From Methylotuvimicrobium buryatense 5G (lineage in GTDB: Bacteria > Pseudomonadota > Gammaproteobacteria > Methylococcales > Methylomonadaceae), in assembly GCF_000341735.1 (NCBI RefSeq), contig NZ_KB455575.1, positions 673,131 to 737,130 of the forward strand: a stretch of DNA of 64,000 nucleotides, in the 5' to 3' direction. The notes beneath the pieces were generated by a model. That model saw nothing but the letters and a program-made list of their open reading frames with translations, did no database searches and had not been told where the DNA came from. Every line of letters begins with the position of its first letter. Position 1 is the stretch's first letter. Of this stretch, positions 51,329 to 61,404 are shown in pieces. The translations under genes and the position numbers were made by a program.

Positions 51329-54300
51329 ATTGCCGTTGGCCGTGGCGCAAGCGATACGGGAGTTGAGCCGGCAACACAATACCACCTTGTTTATGGCGCT
51401 ACTAGCCGTGTTCCAATTACTGCTCGGCCGTTACAGCGGCCAATCCGATCTGTGTGTCGGCAGCCCGGTAGCCAACCGGAATCGGCCGGAAATCGAAAGC
51501 TTGATCGGCTTCTTCGTCAACACCTTGGTTCTGCGCGCCGACGTATCGGCTAACCCGACGGTGACTGAGTTTCTGACACAAATAAAAACCACGGTGCTGG
51601 ATGCCCAACAGCACCAAGACCTGCCGTTTGAAAAACTGGTCGAAGTGCTGCAGCCCGAGCGCGACCCCAGCCGCAGTCCGCTATTCCAAGTCATGTTTGT
51701 CTTGGCCAAACAGGACCAATTGATCTTAAGCCTGCCGGATTTAGCCGTCGAACTGATCGAAGATTCCGGCACGGTGGCCAAATTCGACCTAACCCTACAC
51801 ATTCAAGACTGGCCGGACGGCCAAATCGGCGGAAGCTGGGAATACAACGCCGACCTGTACGATACGACAAGCATCGAACGCCTGGGCCGGCATTACCGAC
51901 GGTTGCTACAAGCGGCCGCCGCCGACCCCCGGCGCAGAGTCAGCGAACTGCCGCTGCTGAGCGAGGCGGAAACCCGGCAAATCTTAGTCGATTGGAACGC
52001 GACCGACGTTGACTACCCGCAAGACCGCTGCATACATCAACTGTTCGAAGCGCAAGTTGAGAAAACTCCAGACGCCGTCGCGCTGACGTTCGAAGACCAA
52101 AGACTGAGCTACGCCGAACTGAACGCCAAAGCCAATCAACTGGCGCACTATTTGATCGACCGGGGCGTGCGACCGGACGTGCTGGTGGGCATTTGCCTGG
52201 AACGTTCTCTGGAAATGGTGATCGGCTTGCTGGGCATCTTGAAGGCCGGCGGGGCTTATGTACCGCTCGATTCTCACTATCCGGCCGAGCGGCGGGCGTT
52301 GATATTAGCAGATGCCGGCGTCAAGCTATTGCTAACCCGCGAAGCGCTGAACGCCGAACTTACGGAGAATGCGGAAGTAGCAGTAGGGTACGCAGCGCGT
52401 ACCTTGGGGCTTGAATCGGGATTTGACGAGAACAAAGTACGCGCTGCGCACCCTACGGACTTGATGACGAGAGATTGTATCATCCACCTTGACCGCGACG
52501 GGCCGGCTATTGCCGGGTATTCCGCCACGAACCCGTCAGTGAGCGTGCATCCTTTGCATTTGGCCTATCTGATCTACACCTCCGGTTCCACCGGTCGGCC
52601 CAAGGGCGTGGCGGTGAACCACCGCAACGCGTTGCATTCCACCTGGGCCCGGCTCAGCGAATATCCCGAACCGGTCAAAGCCTATCTGTTGCTGTCCTCG
52701 TTTGCTTTCGACAGCTCGGTGGCCGGCATCTTCTGGACCCTGGCTCAAGGCGGTTGTTTATGCCTACCCCATGAAGACAGCAGCAAAGACCCGGTGGCGC
52801 TGGCGGCCTTGATCGAGCGACATGACATCTCCCACGTGTTGGCCTTGCCTTCGCTGTATGCGGTGCTCCTGGAACAATATCCGCCAGCCTTAAGCCGTCT
52901 GCAAGTCGCCATCGTTGCCGGCGAAGCCTGTCCGACCGACGTCGTCAAGCGCCACCTTGCCATGCTACCCGATGTAAAACTCTACAACGAATACGGCCCG
53001 ACCGAAGGCACTGTCTGGAGCAGCGTTTATCTCGCCGGACCGGACGACCTGGATCGGCCTTTAGCGATCGGCCGGCCGATCGCCAACGTCCGCCTTTACA
53101 ACCTGGATCGCCAACTCAACCCGGCCCCGGCCGGCGTGGTCGGCGAACTGTACATCGGTGGTGCCGGCATCGTGCCCGGCTACTGGCAACGCCCCGAGCT
53201 GACCGCCGAGCGCTTCATCCCCGATCCGTTCGGCCCGGCCGGCGGGCGGTTGTACAAGACCGGCGACCTGGTGCGCTACCGCGCCGATTGCGCACTCGAG
53301 TTCCTGGGGCGGCTCGACCACCAAGTCAAGATTCGCGGTTTTCGCATCGAACTGGGTGAAATCGAAGCGCAATTGTTACAACAACCGGCGATCAAGGATG
53401 CCGTAGTGATTGCACGAGAAGACCAACCCGGTGACAAGCGGTTGGTGGCTTATGTGGTTCCGCAGGCTACGGACAAAGAAGCCGAGCACGACCTTGCTGA
53501 GCACCTCAAAACCGCGCTCAAACAACATCTGCCGGACTACATGGTGCCCAGCGCCTTCGTGGTACTGGAGACCATGCCGCTGTCCGCCAACGGCAAGTTG
53601 GAACGTAAACAATTACCGGCGCCGGATTGGCATGCGCGCATGGCAGCGAGCTACGAAGCACCGCGCACCGATACCGAGCAAGCGTTGGCCGAGATTTGGC
53701 AAGAGGTTTTAGGTGTCGAGCAAGTGGGCATCAAAGACGATTTCTTCGAATTGGGCGGGCATTCCTTGTTGGCCACCCAATTAGCGTTTGCTTGCGAAAA
53801 AAGATTGCAGAAGAAATTTCCGGTCAAAACGGTATTCGAACATCCAACGGTTGCACAGCAAACCGCTTGGCTGGCTGGGGACATTTCGGATACCAACATC
53901 AATCTGCTGGCTGACACTCAATTGGGTTGCGACATATACCCCTTACCGACACAACCTTTGCCGCTCGATCAATCTCGGGCAGTCATGTTGACTGGAGCAA
54001 CCGGTTTTCTTGGCGCCTTTTTGTTGGTCGAATTGCTGGAGCAAACGGATGCCAACGTGTATTGCCTAGTGCGAGCCCAGAACGAAACTCAGGCAACTGC
54101 ACGCTTACAAACACAGTTGATGCGTTACGAGTTGTACGACCGAGTCGAATGGTCCAGAGTCATCGCGGTGTGCGGCGATTTGGCGGTTGAAAAACTGGGC
54201 TTGACCGGAGAGCGCTATCGGGAAATTTCTGCTACTGCCGATGCGATTTTCCATAACGGTGCGTTGGTCAATTTCGTACAGCCTTACGGCTTTTTAAAAC

Positions 54301-55124
54301 CGGCAAACGTGTTGGGCAGTGTCGAAGTCCTGCGCATGGCGACAACCGAGCGTCCCAAAGCAATACATTACGTATCAACACTATCGGTGTTCGCCGGAAA
54401 ACCCAACAGCCCGGCCGGATTTGCGGAAACCGACGAGCCGCTATTGAACGCAAGCCTGACCGGCGGGTACGCGCAAAGTAAATGGGTCGCGGAAGCCATT
54501 GTGCGCTCTGCCGGCAGTCGCGGATTTTTCACGACCATTTATCGCCCGGCGACAGTAGCTGGCGACCGGCGCAACGGCGTATGGAATACCGATGATTTCC
54601 TGTGCCGGATTTTGAAAGGCTGCGTGCAGATGGGCTTGGCGCCGGATAGCGATGCCAAGCTGGAAATGGCAACTGTCGACGACATCAGTCGCGCCATCAT
54701 TGCTCTAGCGAAGGTTGATTGTGCGGAAAACCGCATTTTCCATTTAAACCATCCTAAACCGCCGACCGCGAATGCGTTGTTGGATTGGTTTTCTGACGGA
54801 GACTTCCCTCTACGCAAGGTGCCGATGCCGGAATGGCTAAGCGCAATACATTTCTCGGCGAAAACTATGGAGGACTTTGCGTTAAAGCCGTTGCTAAGCC
54901 TATTTACTGACGATCCCATCGAACCATCTGACGGTGTCGAAAGCGGATACGCCTGTCTCGCTAGTCAATACGCATTGCGGATCTTAGGCGCCGAATATAG
55001 CGAGTTCGACGACATCTTGTTGGGCCGTTATCGGGACTATTTTTTGCGTAGCGGATTCATCGGTGCTAAAGGAGAAGAAATTTCGGAGGGAAATTGGGGT
55101 GGTAATCGTCTTCTAACTAAATAA
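51294..55124 (+). CDS. NRPS fragment: condensation C-terminal half, adenylation, carrier and thioester reductase domains
   Basis: 1276 residues in one frame. Residues 1-215: end of a condensation domain (HNTTLFMALLAVFQLLLGRYSGQSDLCVGSPVANRN). About 240-760: adenylation domain (LTFEDQRLSYAELNAKANQLAH, YLIYTSGSTGRPKGVAVNH, NEYGPTEGTVWSSV, GELYIGGAGIVPGYWQRPELT, LYKTGDLVRY, GRLDHQVKIRGFRIELGEIE, NGKLERKQLP). About 790-860: carrier with DDFFELGGHSLLATQ (phosphopantetheine Ser). About 895-1276: NAD(P)-binding thioester reductase (MLTGATGFLGAFLLVELL, GGYAQSKWVAEAIV), which would release the product as aldehyde or alcohol. A repeat insertion lies at residues about 364-395. With the 5' damage the whole synthetase is probably dead. 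Confidence 0.92.
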   Translation: MTTYRGASLAFELPLAVAQAIRELSRQHNTTLFMALLAVFQLLLGRYSGQSDLCVGSPVANRNRPEIESLIGFFVNTLVLRADVSANPTVTEFLTQIKTTVLDAQQHQDLPFEKLVEVLQPERDPSRSPLFQVMFVLAKQDQLILSLPDLAVELIEDSGTVAKFDLTLHIQDWPDGQIGGSWEYNADLYDTTSIERLGRHYRRLLQAAAADPRRRVSELPLLSEAETRQILVDWNATDVDYPQDRCIHQLFEAQVEKTPDAVALTFEDQRLSYAELNAKANQLAHYLIDRGVRPDVLVGICLERSLEMVIGLLGILKAGGAYVPLDSHYPAERRALILADAGVKLLLTREALNAELTENAEVAVGYAARTLGLESGFDENKVRAAHPTDLMTRDCIIHLDRDGPAIAGYSATNPSVSVHPLHLAYLIYTSGSTGRPKGVAVNHRNALHSTWARLSEYPEPVKAYLLLSSFAFDSSVAGIFWTLAQGGCLCLPHEDSSKDPVALAALIERHDISHVLALPSLYAVLLEQYPPALSRLQVAIVAGEACPTDVVKRHLAMLPDVKLYNEYGPTEGTVWSSVYLAGPDDLDRPLAIGRPIANVRLYNLDRQLNPAPAGVVGELYIGGAGIVPGYWQRPELTAERFIPDPFGPAGGRLYKTGDLVRYRADCALEFLGRLDHQVKIRGFRIELGEIEAQLLQQPAIKDAVVIAREDQPGDKRLVAYVVPQATDKEAEHDLAEHLKTALKQHLPDYMVPSAFVVLETMPLSANGKLERKQLPAPDWHARMAASYEAPRTDTEQALAEIWQEVLGVEQVGIKDDFFELGGHSLLATQLAFACEKRLQKKFPVKTVFEHPTVAQQTAWLAGDISDTNINLLADTQLGCDIYPLPTQPLPLDQSRAVMLTGATGFLGAFLLVELLEQTDANVYCLVRAQNETQATARLQTQLMRYELYDRVEWSRVIAVCGDLAVEKLGLTGERYREISATADAIFHNGALVNFVQPYGFLKPANVLGSVEVLRMATTERPKAIHYVSTLSVFAGKPNSPAGFAETDEPLLNASLTGGYAQSKWVAEAIVRSAGSRGFFTTIYRPATVAGDRRNGVWNTDDFLCRILKGCVQMGLAPDSDAKLEMATVDDISRAIIALAKVDCAENRIFHLNHPKPPTANALLDWFSDGDFPLRKVPMPEWLSAIHFSAKTMEDFALKPLLSLFTDDPIEPSDGVESGYACLASQYALRILGAEYSEFDDILLGRYRDYFLRSGFIGAKGEEISEGNWGGNRLLTK
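52383..52456. repeat. Palindromic repeat carried in frame inside the adenylation domain
   Basis: Arms GTAGGGTACGCAGCGCGTAC (52383-52402) and GTACGCGCTGCGCACCCTAC (52437-52456) pair at 19 of 20 positions around a 34-base loop. The same arm type is found intergenically inside the family D element (28327-28420). It encodes VGYAARTLGLESGFDENKVRAAHPTD, between adenylation motifs A2 and A3, where relatives have a short variable loop. Confidence 0.88.
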
Positions 55125-55191
55125 CTGCAGGCTCAAGCAGAGCTGGCAACGTTTTAATAAACGAATATTTTGAAATACCCCCGACAACTAA

Positions 55192-57702
55192 ATGCCTAGG
55201 CATCATAAATTACCAACGAGATCGACCATGATTCGCTCCAGAAAAGCCCATAGTTTAACAACAAGGACTGCTATTTATAATTCAATAGAGGAATCCCGTC
55301 GGCGGCATACCGTAAAGTCGATCGCTATGCTATGCGGCTTGTTATACGCATCCGCATCGATTGCGGAAGGCAATGACAGGGTTTACCAATTCGATATTGC
55401 TGCCGGGTCCATGTCCAAGGCATTGGAGGATTTTTCCGATACGTCCAATCTCGATATTAATTACCCAGCCAACGTTGTAAACGAAGTTAAATCCAACGGT
55501 TTGAAGGGCAGTTATACCACCGAACAAGCGTTGCGCCAGTTGCTTAAAGGTAGCAACCTAAGTTATCGAATTACAGGGAATAGCACTGTGACGGTCGAGA
55601 AAATACAATTGGCTGAAGCGAAGGATCCAACGACTATGCCTGCTATGAGAGTGGTTGGACAGGCCGTTTACGACTCGACTGATCCGTACAACCCCAATTA
55701 CAATCGCACTAGTGCCAGTACAGCGACCAAGACCGATACGCCAATTATGGAAACACCGTTTTCGGTGCAGGTAGTCCCCCGGGCAGTTATGGACGATCAA
55801 CAAGCAATCCGTTTGAAAGATGTTACTAAAAATATCAGCGGCGTATTTCAAGGGGATGACTTGGGCTTTCAATATGAGAATTTTTATCTTCGAGGATTTA
55901 ACGTAAAGCAAAATGTCTATCGTGATGGTTTTCTTACACCGGGAACTACACTCTCGCTCGCCAGTGTAGAACGAGTAGAGGTTCTTAAAGGGCCAGCCGG
56001 CATGTTGTATGGACGTTTGGAACCCGGTGGGTTGATCAACGTGGTCACTAAGCGCCCTCTGAAGACAGCTTATCACTCTCTTGAACAACAATTCGGCTCA
56101 TTTGATTTATATAGAACCTCGCTCGATACAACAGGCCCTATTGATCAAAATGGAGAACTTTCGTATCGGTTTAATCTGGAATACCTCAATAATAATTCGT
56201 TTCGAGATTACGTGGGCAATGAACGATTGCATTTGACAACCGCATTGTCCTGGAATGTCACGGATGCAACACAGATTGATCTTGATTTTTCTTATCAGAA
56301 TCATAACTTTGTACCAGATAACGGTATTCCTGTTATCGGCACACGTCCGGCAAACGTACCGATAAGCCGATTCTTTGGAGAACCGGATGATTTCGTTAAG
56401 GTTGATATCTTTCAGGAGACTATAAAACTCGATCATCATTTCAACGATGATTGGAAAGTTACCGCGAATTTAACTCGCTATGATCGTCGTGTGAAAGATA
56501 AGGTTACATTTCCAATCGCCTTCAATGAAACAACGGGAGATATGATCCGTGGCGCTTACTCGGAAACCCCTATAAGTGAAGGAGCATGGTTCTCTACCAT
56601 TAATTTCAATGGAAAATTCAATACTTGGGGCGTGAGACATAATGTATTGGTAGGTGGGGATTATCGGGATTTTAACCAACAAAATACTAGCACCAATTTT
56701 GTTCCATTTCGCGGGAATGCACCCGATCCGATTAATATTTTCTCGCCCGTGTATGATTCGTCTACAGTTAATTTGTCGCAGCAAAAAGATATTTTTTTCC
56801 TAACTAAAAATAATTGGTACGGAATTTATTTGCAAGATCAAATTACCATTAACGATCAATTACATCTTCTATTAGGTGGCCGTTATGATAACGCTAAAAC
56901 ATCATCCGATTCAGATTTTCTCGGTTTTTTGGGCAGTAACAAAACACATGATGCTGAGTTCAGTCAACGTTATGGGATTCTTTACCAGCCCGCTTCTTGG
57001 GTAAGTCTATATGGAAATTTTGTCAAAGGATTTAATGCTGCAAATGCATTTGTTGAGTTAAGCGATGGACAAACGCTTGAGCCTGAATTATCACAGCAAT
57101 ATGAAGTAGGCGTTAAAGGGCAATGGTTTGATGACCGATTAACGGCAACTTTGACATATTTTGATCTGACCAAGAAAAACATATCCGTGCCGCATAGTAA
57201 CCTTCAATTAGCGTCGCTCGGATTAAGTGAACTTGTAGGTGAGGCTCGTAGTCGAGGTATCGAATTCGATTTTTCCGGTCAGATTACCGAAAATTGGAGT
57301 GTTATAGCTAATTATGCATATACTGATGTGAGAATTACAAAAGACCAAAATTCAATTTTAGGGAATCGGCTACCTAACGTGCCGGAGCATGGTGGTGGAG
57401 TATGGACTAAATATGATTTTGCCGACTTTGATTTACCTGGATTTAATATAGGAACCGGAGTATATTTTTCGAGCAATAAAGAAGGTGATCGAGCAAATAG
57501 TTTTCAATTACCTGGTTTTTTTAGGGTTGATGCAGCATTGGGATACAAAATTAAAGTAGGTTCTACTCGCTTATCAACCCAATTTAATGTAATTAATTTT
57601 CTCGACAAACGTTACTATGATGTTTCCAATAGCGAATCCCGACTTAATGTTATACCGGCTACATCGAGGACCTTTTTGGGGTCGATTAAAATTGAGTTTT
57701 GA
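55192..57702 (+). CDS. TonB-dependent siderophore receptor with STN domain
   Basis: 836 residues from ATG 55192 or 824 from ATG 55228. The signal peptide is long (hydrophobic SIAMLCGLLYASASIAEG). An STN domain (about 65-140, YQFDIAAGSMSKALEDFSDTSNLDINYPANV...GNSTVTVEKI) marks receptors able to signal to an anti-sigma factor; none is visible nearby. Then plug (MRVVGQAVYDST...ETPFSVQVVPRAVMDDQQA, NFYLRGFNV, VEVLKGPAGMLYGRLEPGGLINVVTKRP) and a 22-strand barrel ending in FLGSIKIEF with the C-terminal Phe for outer-membrane insertion. It follows the NRPS by 67 bp and probably imported its product. Confidence 0.95.
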   Translation: MPRHHKLPTRSTMIRSRKAHSLTTRTAIYNSIEESRRRHTVKSIAMLCGLLYASASIAEGNDRVYQFDIAAGSMSKALEDFSDTSNLDINYPANVVNEVKSNGLKGSYTTEQALRQLLKGSNLSYRITGNSTVTVEKIQLAEAKDPTTMPAMRVVGQAVYDSTDPYNPNYNRTSASTATKTDTPIMETPFSVQVVPRAVMDDQQAIRLKDVTKNISGVFQGDDLGFQYENFYLRGFNVKQNVYRDGFLTPGTTLSLASVERVEVLKGPAGMLYGRLEPGGLINVVTKRPLKTAYHSLEQQFGSFDLYRTSLDTTGPIDQNGELSYRFNLEYLNNNSFRDYVGNERLHLTTALSWNVTDATQIDLDFSYQNHNFVPDNGIPVIGTRPANVPISRFFGEPDDFVKVDIFQETIKLDHHFNDDWKVTANLTRYDRRVKDKVTFPIAFNETTGDMIRGAYSETPISEGAWFSTINFNGKFNTWGVRHNVLVGGDYRDFNQQNTSTNFVPFRGNAPDPINIFSPVYDSSTVNLSQQKDIFFLTKNNWYGIYLQDQITINDQLHLLLGGRYDNAKTSSDSDFLGFLGSNKTHDAEFSQRYGILYQPASWVSLYGNFVKGFNAANAFVELSDGQTLEPELSQQYEVGVKGQWFDDRLTATLTYFDLTKKNISVPHSNLQLASLGLSELVGEARSRGIEFDFSGQITENWSVIANYAYTDVRITKDQNSILGNRLPNVPEHGGGVWTKYDFADFDLPGFNIGTGVYFSSNKEGDRANSFQLPGFFRVDAALGYKIKVGSTRLSTQFNVINFLDKRYYDVSNSESRLNVIPATSRTFLGSIKIEF

Positions 57703-58047
57703 TATATAGATAATAGTCACTTATAATTTATTTACTCCAAAGCATGAGTGCCAGCATTAATGGCCTTTAAGTCATTTTGTTATACTCAAGTTGTACTGAC
57801 TCAAAAAATTAAGGGCTTGTTAATCAATAAAACTGATTTTGATTGGCGCCGAGCACTTATAAAGCAATACATTACATACAACTAGGCATTCACTATTTTG
57901 GTTTTCATATAGGTATACATCAATGGACATTGTAATTACATCCTTATAGTTCCTATAACAGCATTCTATCTGCTGAATACTCCAGCATCTCCACGCTGTA
58001 ATGCTAAGGCTTAAGATGTGAAAAATATATATTAGAAAGGTGTCTAT
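57703..58047. other. AT-rich intergenic region before the sulfotransferase
   Basis: No gene or repeat family recognised in 345 bases. Base composition becomes distinctly AT-rich from about 56.1 kb to 59.5 kb compared with the NRPS, which fits separate acquisition of the receptor and sulfotransferase genes. The ribosome site AGAAAGGTG lies at 58034-58042. Confidence 0.5.
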
Positions 58048-59247
58048 ATGAAAAAAAATGTAAATCATGACTTTATTTACCCAGTGTTTATTCTTTCATG
58101 CGAGAGATCTGGCTCTACGATGTTGAGATATATAGTCGATTCTCATAAGGAAATAGCGTGCCCAGGACATCTATATATAGGTGAGTTATGCGCCAGTTTA
58201 AATATTTTACTAACTAGCACTTTGATGCAAAACCAAAAAAATTTATGCGCCATAGACAAAAGAAACTTCGTCTTAAACGAAACCAGGAAGATTATTGATA
58301 ATATAATGACAAGTTATATCATAGAAAAAAACAAATCCATCTGGTGCGAAAAGACACCAATGAATTTAGAGCATCTGGATTTGCTAGACGAGCATTACCC
58401 TGATGCAAAATACATTTGCCTCTATCGCCATTGTATGGATGTTGTTCATTCCAGCTTAAATTTAAGTAAACATCGATTTCTTCCTGAGCATGTGCCTTTT
58501 GTGCATCGGAACCCAGGAAATATCATTGCCGCCATGACGGAAAATTGGCTAGAAAAGACTGAAAAGCTCTCGGAATTTGAAAAGAAGCATCAAGCTCGCT
58601 GTTTTAGAGTAAAATATGAATCTATCGTTCTGGAGCCAGAAAAGACTCTAGAGAGGTTGTTTAATTTTTTGGGTGTCTATTGGGATAAATATTTAATTGA
58701 TAGAGTATTTAAGATTGAGCATGATAATGGCGAAGGGGATGGTAGAGCGCTTCTATCCAGTAAAATTCGTCAAGATTCTGTTGGAAAGGGGACAGAAGTA
58801 CCTAAATCTGGAATACCTGATAAGTTTTTATCAAAACTTGACGCTCTACTTTGCGAGTTGGGTTACGGTAATCTCGACAACTATTATCAAAATAAAGGTA
58901 GCTGCGATAGAGCAAAGGAAATTGATACAAATATATTAGAAACATATCTCGAAAATGCAATTAGAGCAAATAGAGCCAACTTTCCTTTGCTTAGAGGGAT
59001 TTGGAAAATCGTGCTAATAGGTAACGAAGATGGTATTTGGACCATCGACTTGTCGGGTCAGGAAACGATTTTTGTAAAAGGAGATACGCAAGCCGATTTT
59101 ACGTTACGATTATCATCTTCTTTATTATCCGATATGTTTAATGGTATAAGGGACGGAATAGAAGCGTTTTCACAAGGGGAAATAGAAGTAGAAGGGCTTA
59201 ACGATAAAGATAAGTTAATATCATTTGGTAGATTAATACTTTCATAA
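58048..59247 (+). CDS. Sulfotransferase fused to an SCP2-like domain
   Basis: 399 residues. The N-terminal PAPS-dependent sulfotransferase has the 5'-phosphosulfate loop VFILSCERSGSTMLRYIVDSH (about 11-31), a CEKTPMNLEHLDLL segment and the 3'-phosphate motif YICLYRHCMDVVHSSLNLSKH (about 128-148), plus FRVKYESIVLEPEKTLERLFNFLG. Residues about 300-399 (WKIVLIGNEDGIWTIDLSGQETIFVKGDTQADFTLRLSSSLLSDMFNGIRDGIEAFSQGEIEVEGL) match the SCP2 lipid-binding fold. Probably sulfates a hydrophobic or carrier-bound product of this cluster; that is inference. AT-rich codon use, unlike the housekeeping genes. Confidence 0.88.
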   Translation: MKKNVNHDFIYPVFILSCERSGSTMLRYIVDSHKEIACPGHLYIGELCASLNILLTSTLMQNQKNLCAIDKRNFVLNETRKIIDNIMTSYIIEKNKSIWCEKTPMNLEHLDLLDEHYPDAKYICLYRHCMDVVHSSLNLSKHRFLPEHVPFVHRNPGNIIAAMTENWLEKTEKLSEFEKKHQARCFRVKYESIVLEPEKTLERLFNFLGVYWDKYLIDRVFKIEHDNGEGDGRALLSSKIRQDSVGKGTEVPKSGIPDKFLSKLDALLCELGYGNLDNYYQNKGSCDRAKEIDTNILETYLENAIRANRANFPLLRGIWKIVLIGNEDGIWTIDLSGQETIFVKGDTQADFTLRLSSSLLSDMFNGIRDGIEAFSQGEIEVEGLNDKDKLISFGRLILS

Positions 59248-59510
59248 TATACGCTTAGCAAAAATATGTAAACATGTATTTTTAGTGCGATTTGGTGCCG
59301 TATTTTCTGGTACTTGTAGGCACCAATGCATTTGATGTTTTATGTATATACAATCCAAGCGTTTCAAAAATATTAATTAGCTCGAGTGCCTGGTATCGAA
59401 TAAAACTATCTTATGGATAATATTTTATATAGGATAATTGGCATGATAAATTTTAATATATTAATTCATGCACTTTTTCAAGTCATTTGTAATTTATATA
59501 AGGATGCATA

Positions 59511-59655
59511 ATGAAGCTAAGCTATACCTTACCTTTAAAAGTAGCACGCGCTCATGCACCGTCGATAGAAGAATTTAATGCACTGTATGCAGAACCGGGT
59601 AAACCGGTTTTAATATCCGGGATTGTTTCGAATTGGAAGGCTTATTCGCGGTGGA
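59511..59655 (+). pseudogene. Cupin_8/JmjC-like protein, N-terminal fragment
   Basis: MKLSYTLPLKVARAHAPSIEEFNALYAEPGKPVLISGIVSNWKAYSRW is the start of a cupin_8 (JmjC-like) protein, where the family has a ...PVxIxGxxxxWxAxxxW pattern. At about 59650 the sequence changes to an IS256-family transposase. The C-terminal half resumes at 60597; about 80 residues that should lie between are missing, so this is replacement, not simple insertion. Confidence 0.8.
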
Positions 59656-60591
59656 AGCGGCCTTGCCCTGGCTATATTTGCGAGGCATTTCAACAGGCGA
59701 CATGCAGTCGGCCTTATCGGTTCTGTTGGGTGACGATGCTAAAGGCTTGTCGCCTGCCGTGGTTAGCCGTCTGAAAGCCCAGTGGGCTGAAGATTATCTG
59801 GCCTGGAGTCGACGAGATTTATCGCAGGAACGCACGGTGTATGTCTGGGCCGACGGTATCTATTCGACGCTGTGGGGCGAGGATGAGAGCCTGTGTTTAC
59901 TGGTCATCATCGGTGTCAACGAACAAGGTGAGGAACGCTTGCTGGCCTAATCGGATGGTTATCGGGAATCGAAAGCCTCTTGGTTGAGTGTCTTACAGGA
60001 TTTACAGGCACGGGGGCACCTAAATTGGCCACCGGCGATGGTGCGTTGGGATTTTGGTCTGCTGTCAATGAGGCCTGGCCCACAACACAACACCAGCGTT
60101 GCTGGGTACATAAGACCGCGAATGTGTTAGCGGCGATACCGGATTCGATCCAAGGTAAAGCCAAGGCGGGGCTGAAGGAGATCTGGATGGCGGATACCAA
60201 AGCCCAGGCCAATAAAGCCTTTGACACGTTCTTACTTGATTTTGAAGCCAAGTATCCGAAGGCAGTGAGCGTGTTGGCAAAAGACCGTGAATCGTTATTG
60301 GCCTTTTACGACTTTCCCGCCGAGCACTGGATACACATTCGGACGACGAATCCGATCGAATCCAGCTTTGGGACGATACGCCATCGAACAACCCGCACTA
60401 AGAACTGCGTGTCGCGCAATACCTTGTTGGGCTTAGTGTTCCAATTGGCGCTAACCGCCGAGAAGAGTTGGCGCAAGATTCGCGGCTTTAAACGATTGCC
60501 GGAGGTGATTGAGGGCATCCGTTTTCAGGATGGCATTGCTGTCATCATGGAACCGAAGCAGACAGAAGATACACAGCAGATGGCCGCCTGA
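59650..60591 (+). pseudogene. IS256-family (mutator-type) transposase remnant
   Basis: Reads VEAALPWLYLRGISTGDMQSALSVLLG, then TVYVWADGIYSTLWGEDESLCLLVIIGVNEQGEERLLA (Asp 1), a TAA where SDGYRES should continue, a frameshift at a G run near 60010, LATGDGALGFWSAVNEAWPTTQHQRCWVHKTANVL (Asp 2) and HIRTTNPIESSFGTIRHRTTRTK (Glu). The N-terminal third is missing. One stop and one frameshift show it is inactive. Confidence 0.88.
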
Positions 60592-61087
60592 TTCAATTCA
60601 GCCATACACCAGATTTGACTATATCTCGGATCCGTTGGCGGTTTGCTATATCGGGAGTCATGTATATTCCCAGCTCCATTTTCATCCTTATGGAAAAGCT
60701 TTGCTTTGTGTTGTTTCTGGCCGTAAAAAAGTTAAACTTTTCGCACCTGATCAAACTAAATTTTTATATCAGAAATATAATTTTAGCAAAATTACGGAGG
60801 AGCCCGTTGATTTAGAAAAGTATCCTTTGTATGTAAATGCAAACTACTATGAGTGTGAAGTCAACGCGGGAGAAATGCTCTTTTTTCCAATCTATTGGTG
60901 GCATGGCGTTGACACGCAGGAATTCACATCGGCTGTTGTTTTTTTCTGGAATGATCCACGTCGTTTGAGATGGCTGCCCCCACCGGGCATACCTTGGCAT
61001 ACACCTTTACTATTTGAAATTGCTTCTTGGTATTTTAAGGGGAAAGCAATTCTGCGGAAATTAGCGAGTTATCAAGATAGAAGTTGA
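60592..61087 (+). pseudogene. Cupin_8/JmjC-like protein, C-terminal fragment
   Basis: YTRFDYISDPLAVCYIGSHVYSQLHFHPYGKALLCVVSGRKKVKLFAPDQ...VNAGEMLFFPIYWWHGVDTQEFTSAVVFFWNDP is the iron-binding core of a cupin_8 oxygenase-like protein (HFH pair and the later YWWHGV His). These Fe(II)/2-oxoglutarate enzymes often hydroxylate amino acids or peptides, fitting a tailoring role in the NRPS cluster. A frame from 60509 only fuses transposase sequence to it. Confidence 0.82.
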
Positions 61088-61404
61088 ACAGTCCTCGATT
61101 TAGGCTTTTACTCTTTCCAATTTTGATGCTTGGTACTAAATGACTGTTGTGTATTGAATCCGCTGGCCGGTAAAAGTGTTGTATACATCCTTTTGTCCGA
61201 TTTTTTCCATTATTCCAATCCCGCACCTCGCATATGCTGCCGTAAACTCAGCGGTCGCATATTGATTCAGACTTCCTTGATGTAATCCGGGCATTCTTAC
61301 TAGGGGCTGACGGCGCGCTTGTCGTTGGGGATTTCCTTGTATCGGGCCGGATCGAATATTGCTTTTCGTGATCGACGATTTGATCGATCGCAGGATGATT
61401 ATGT

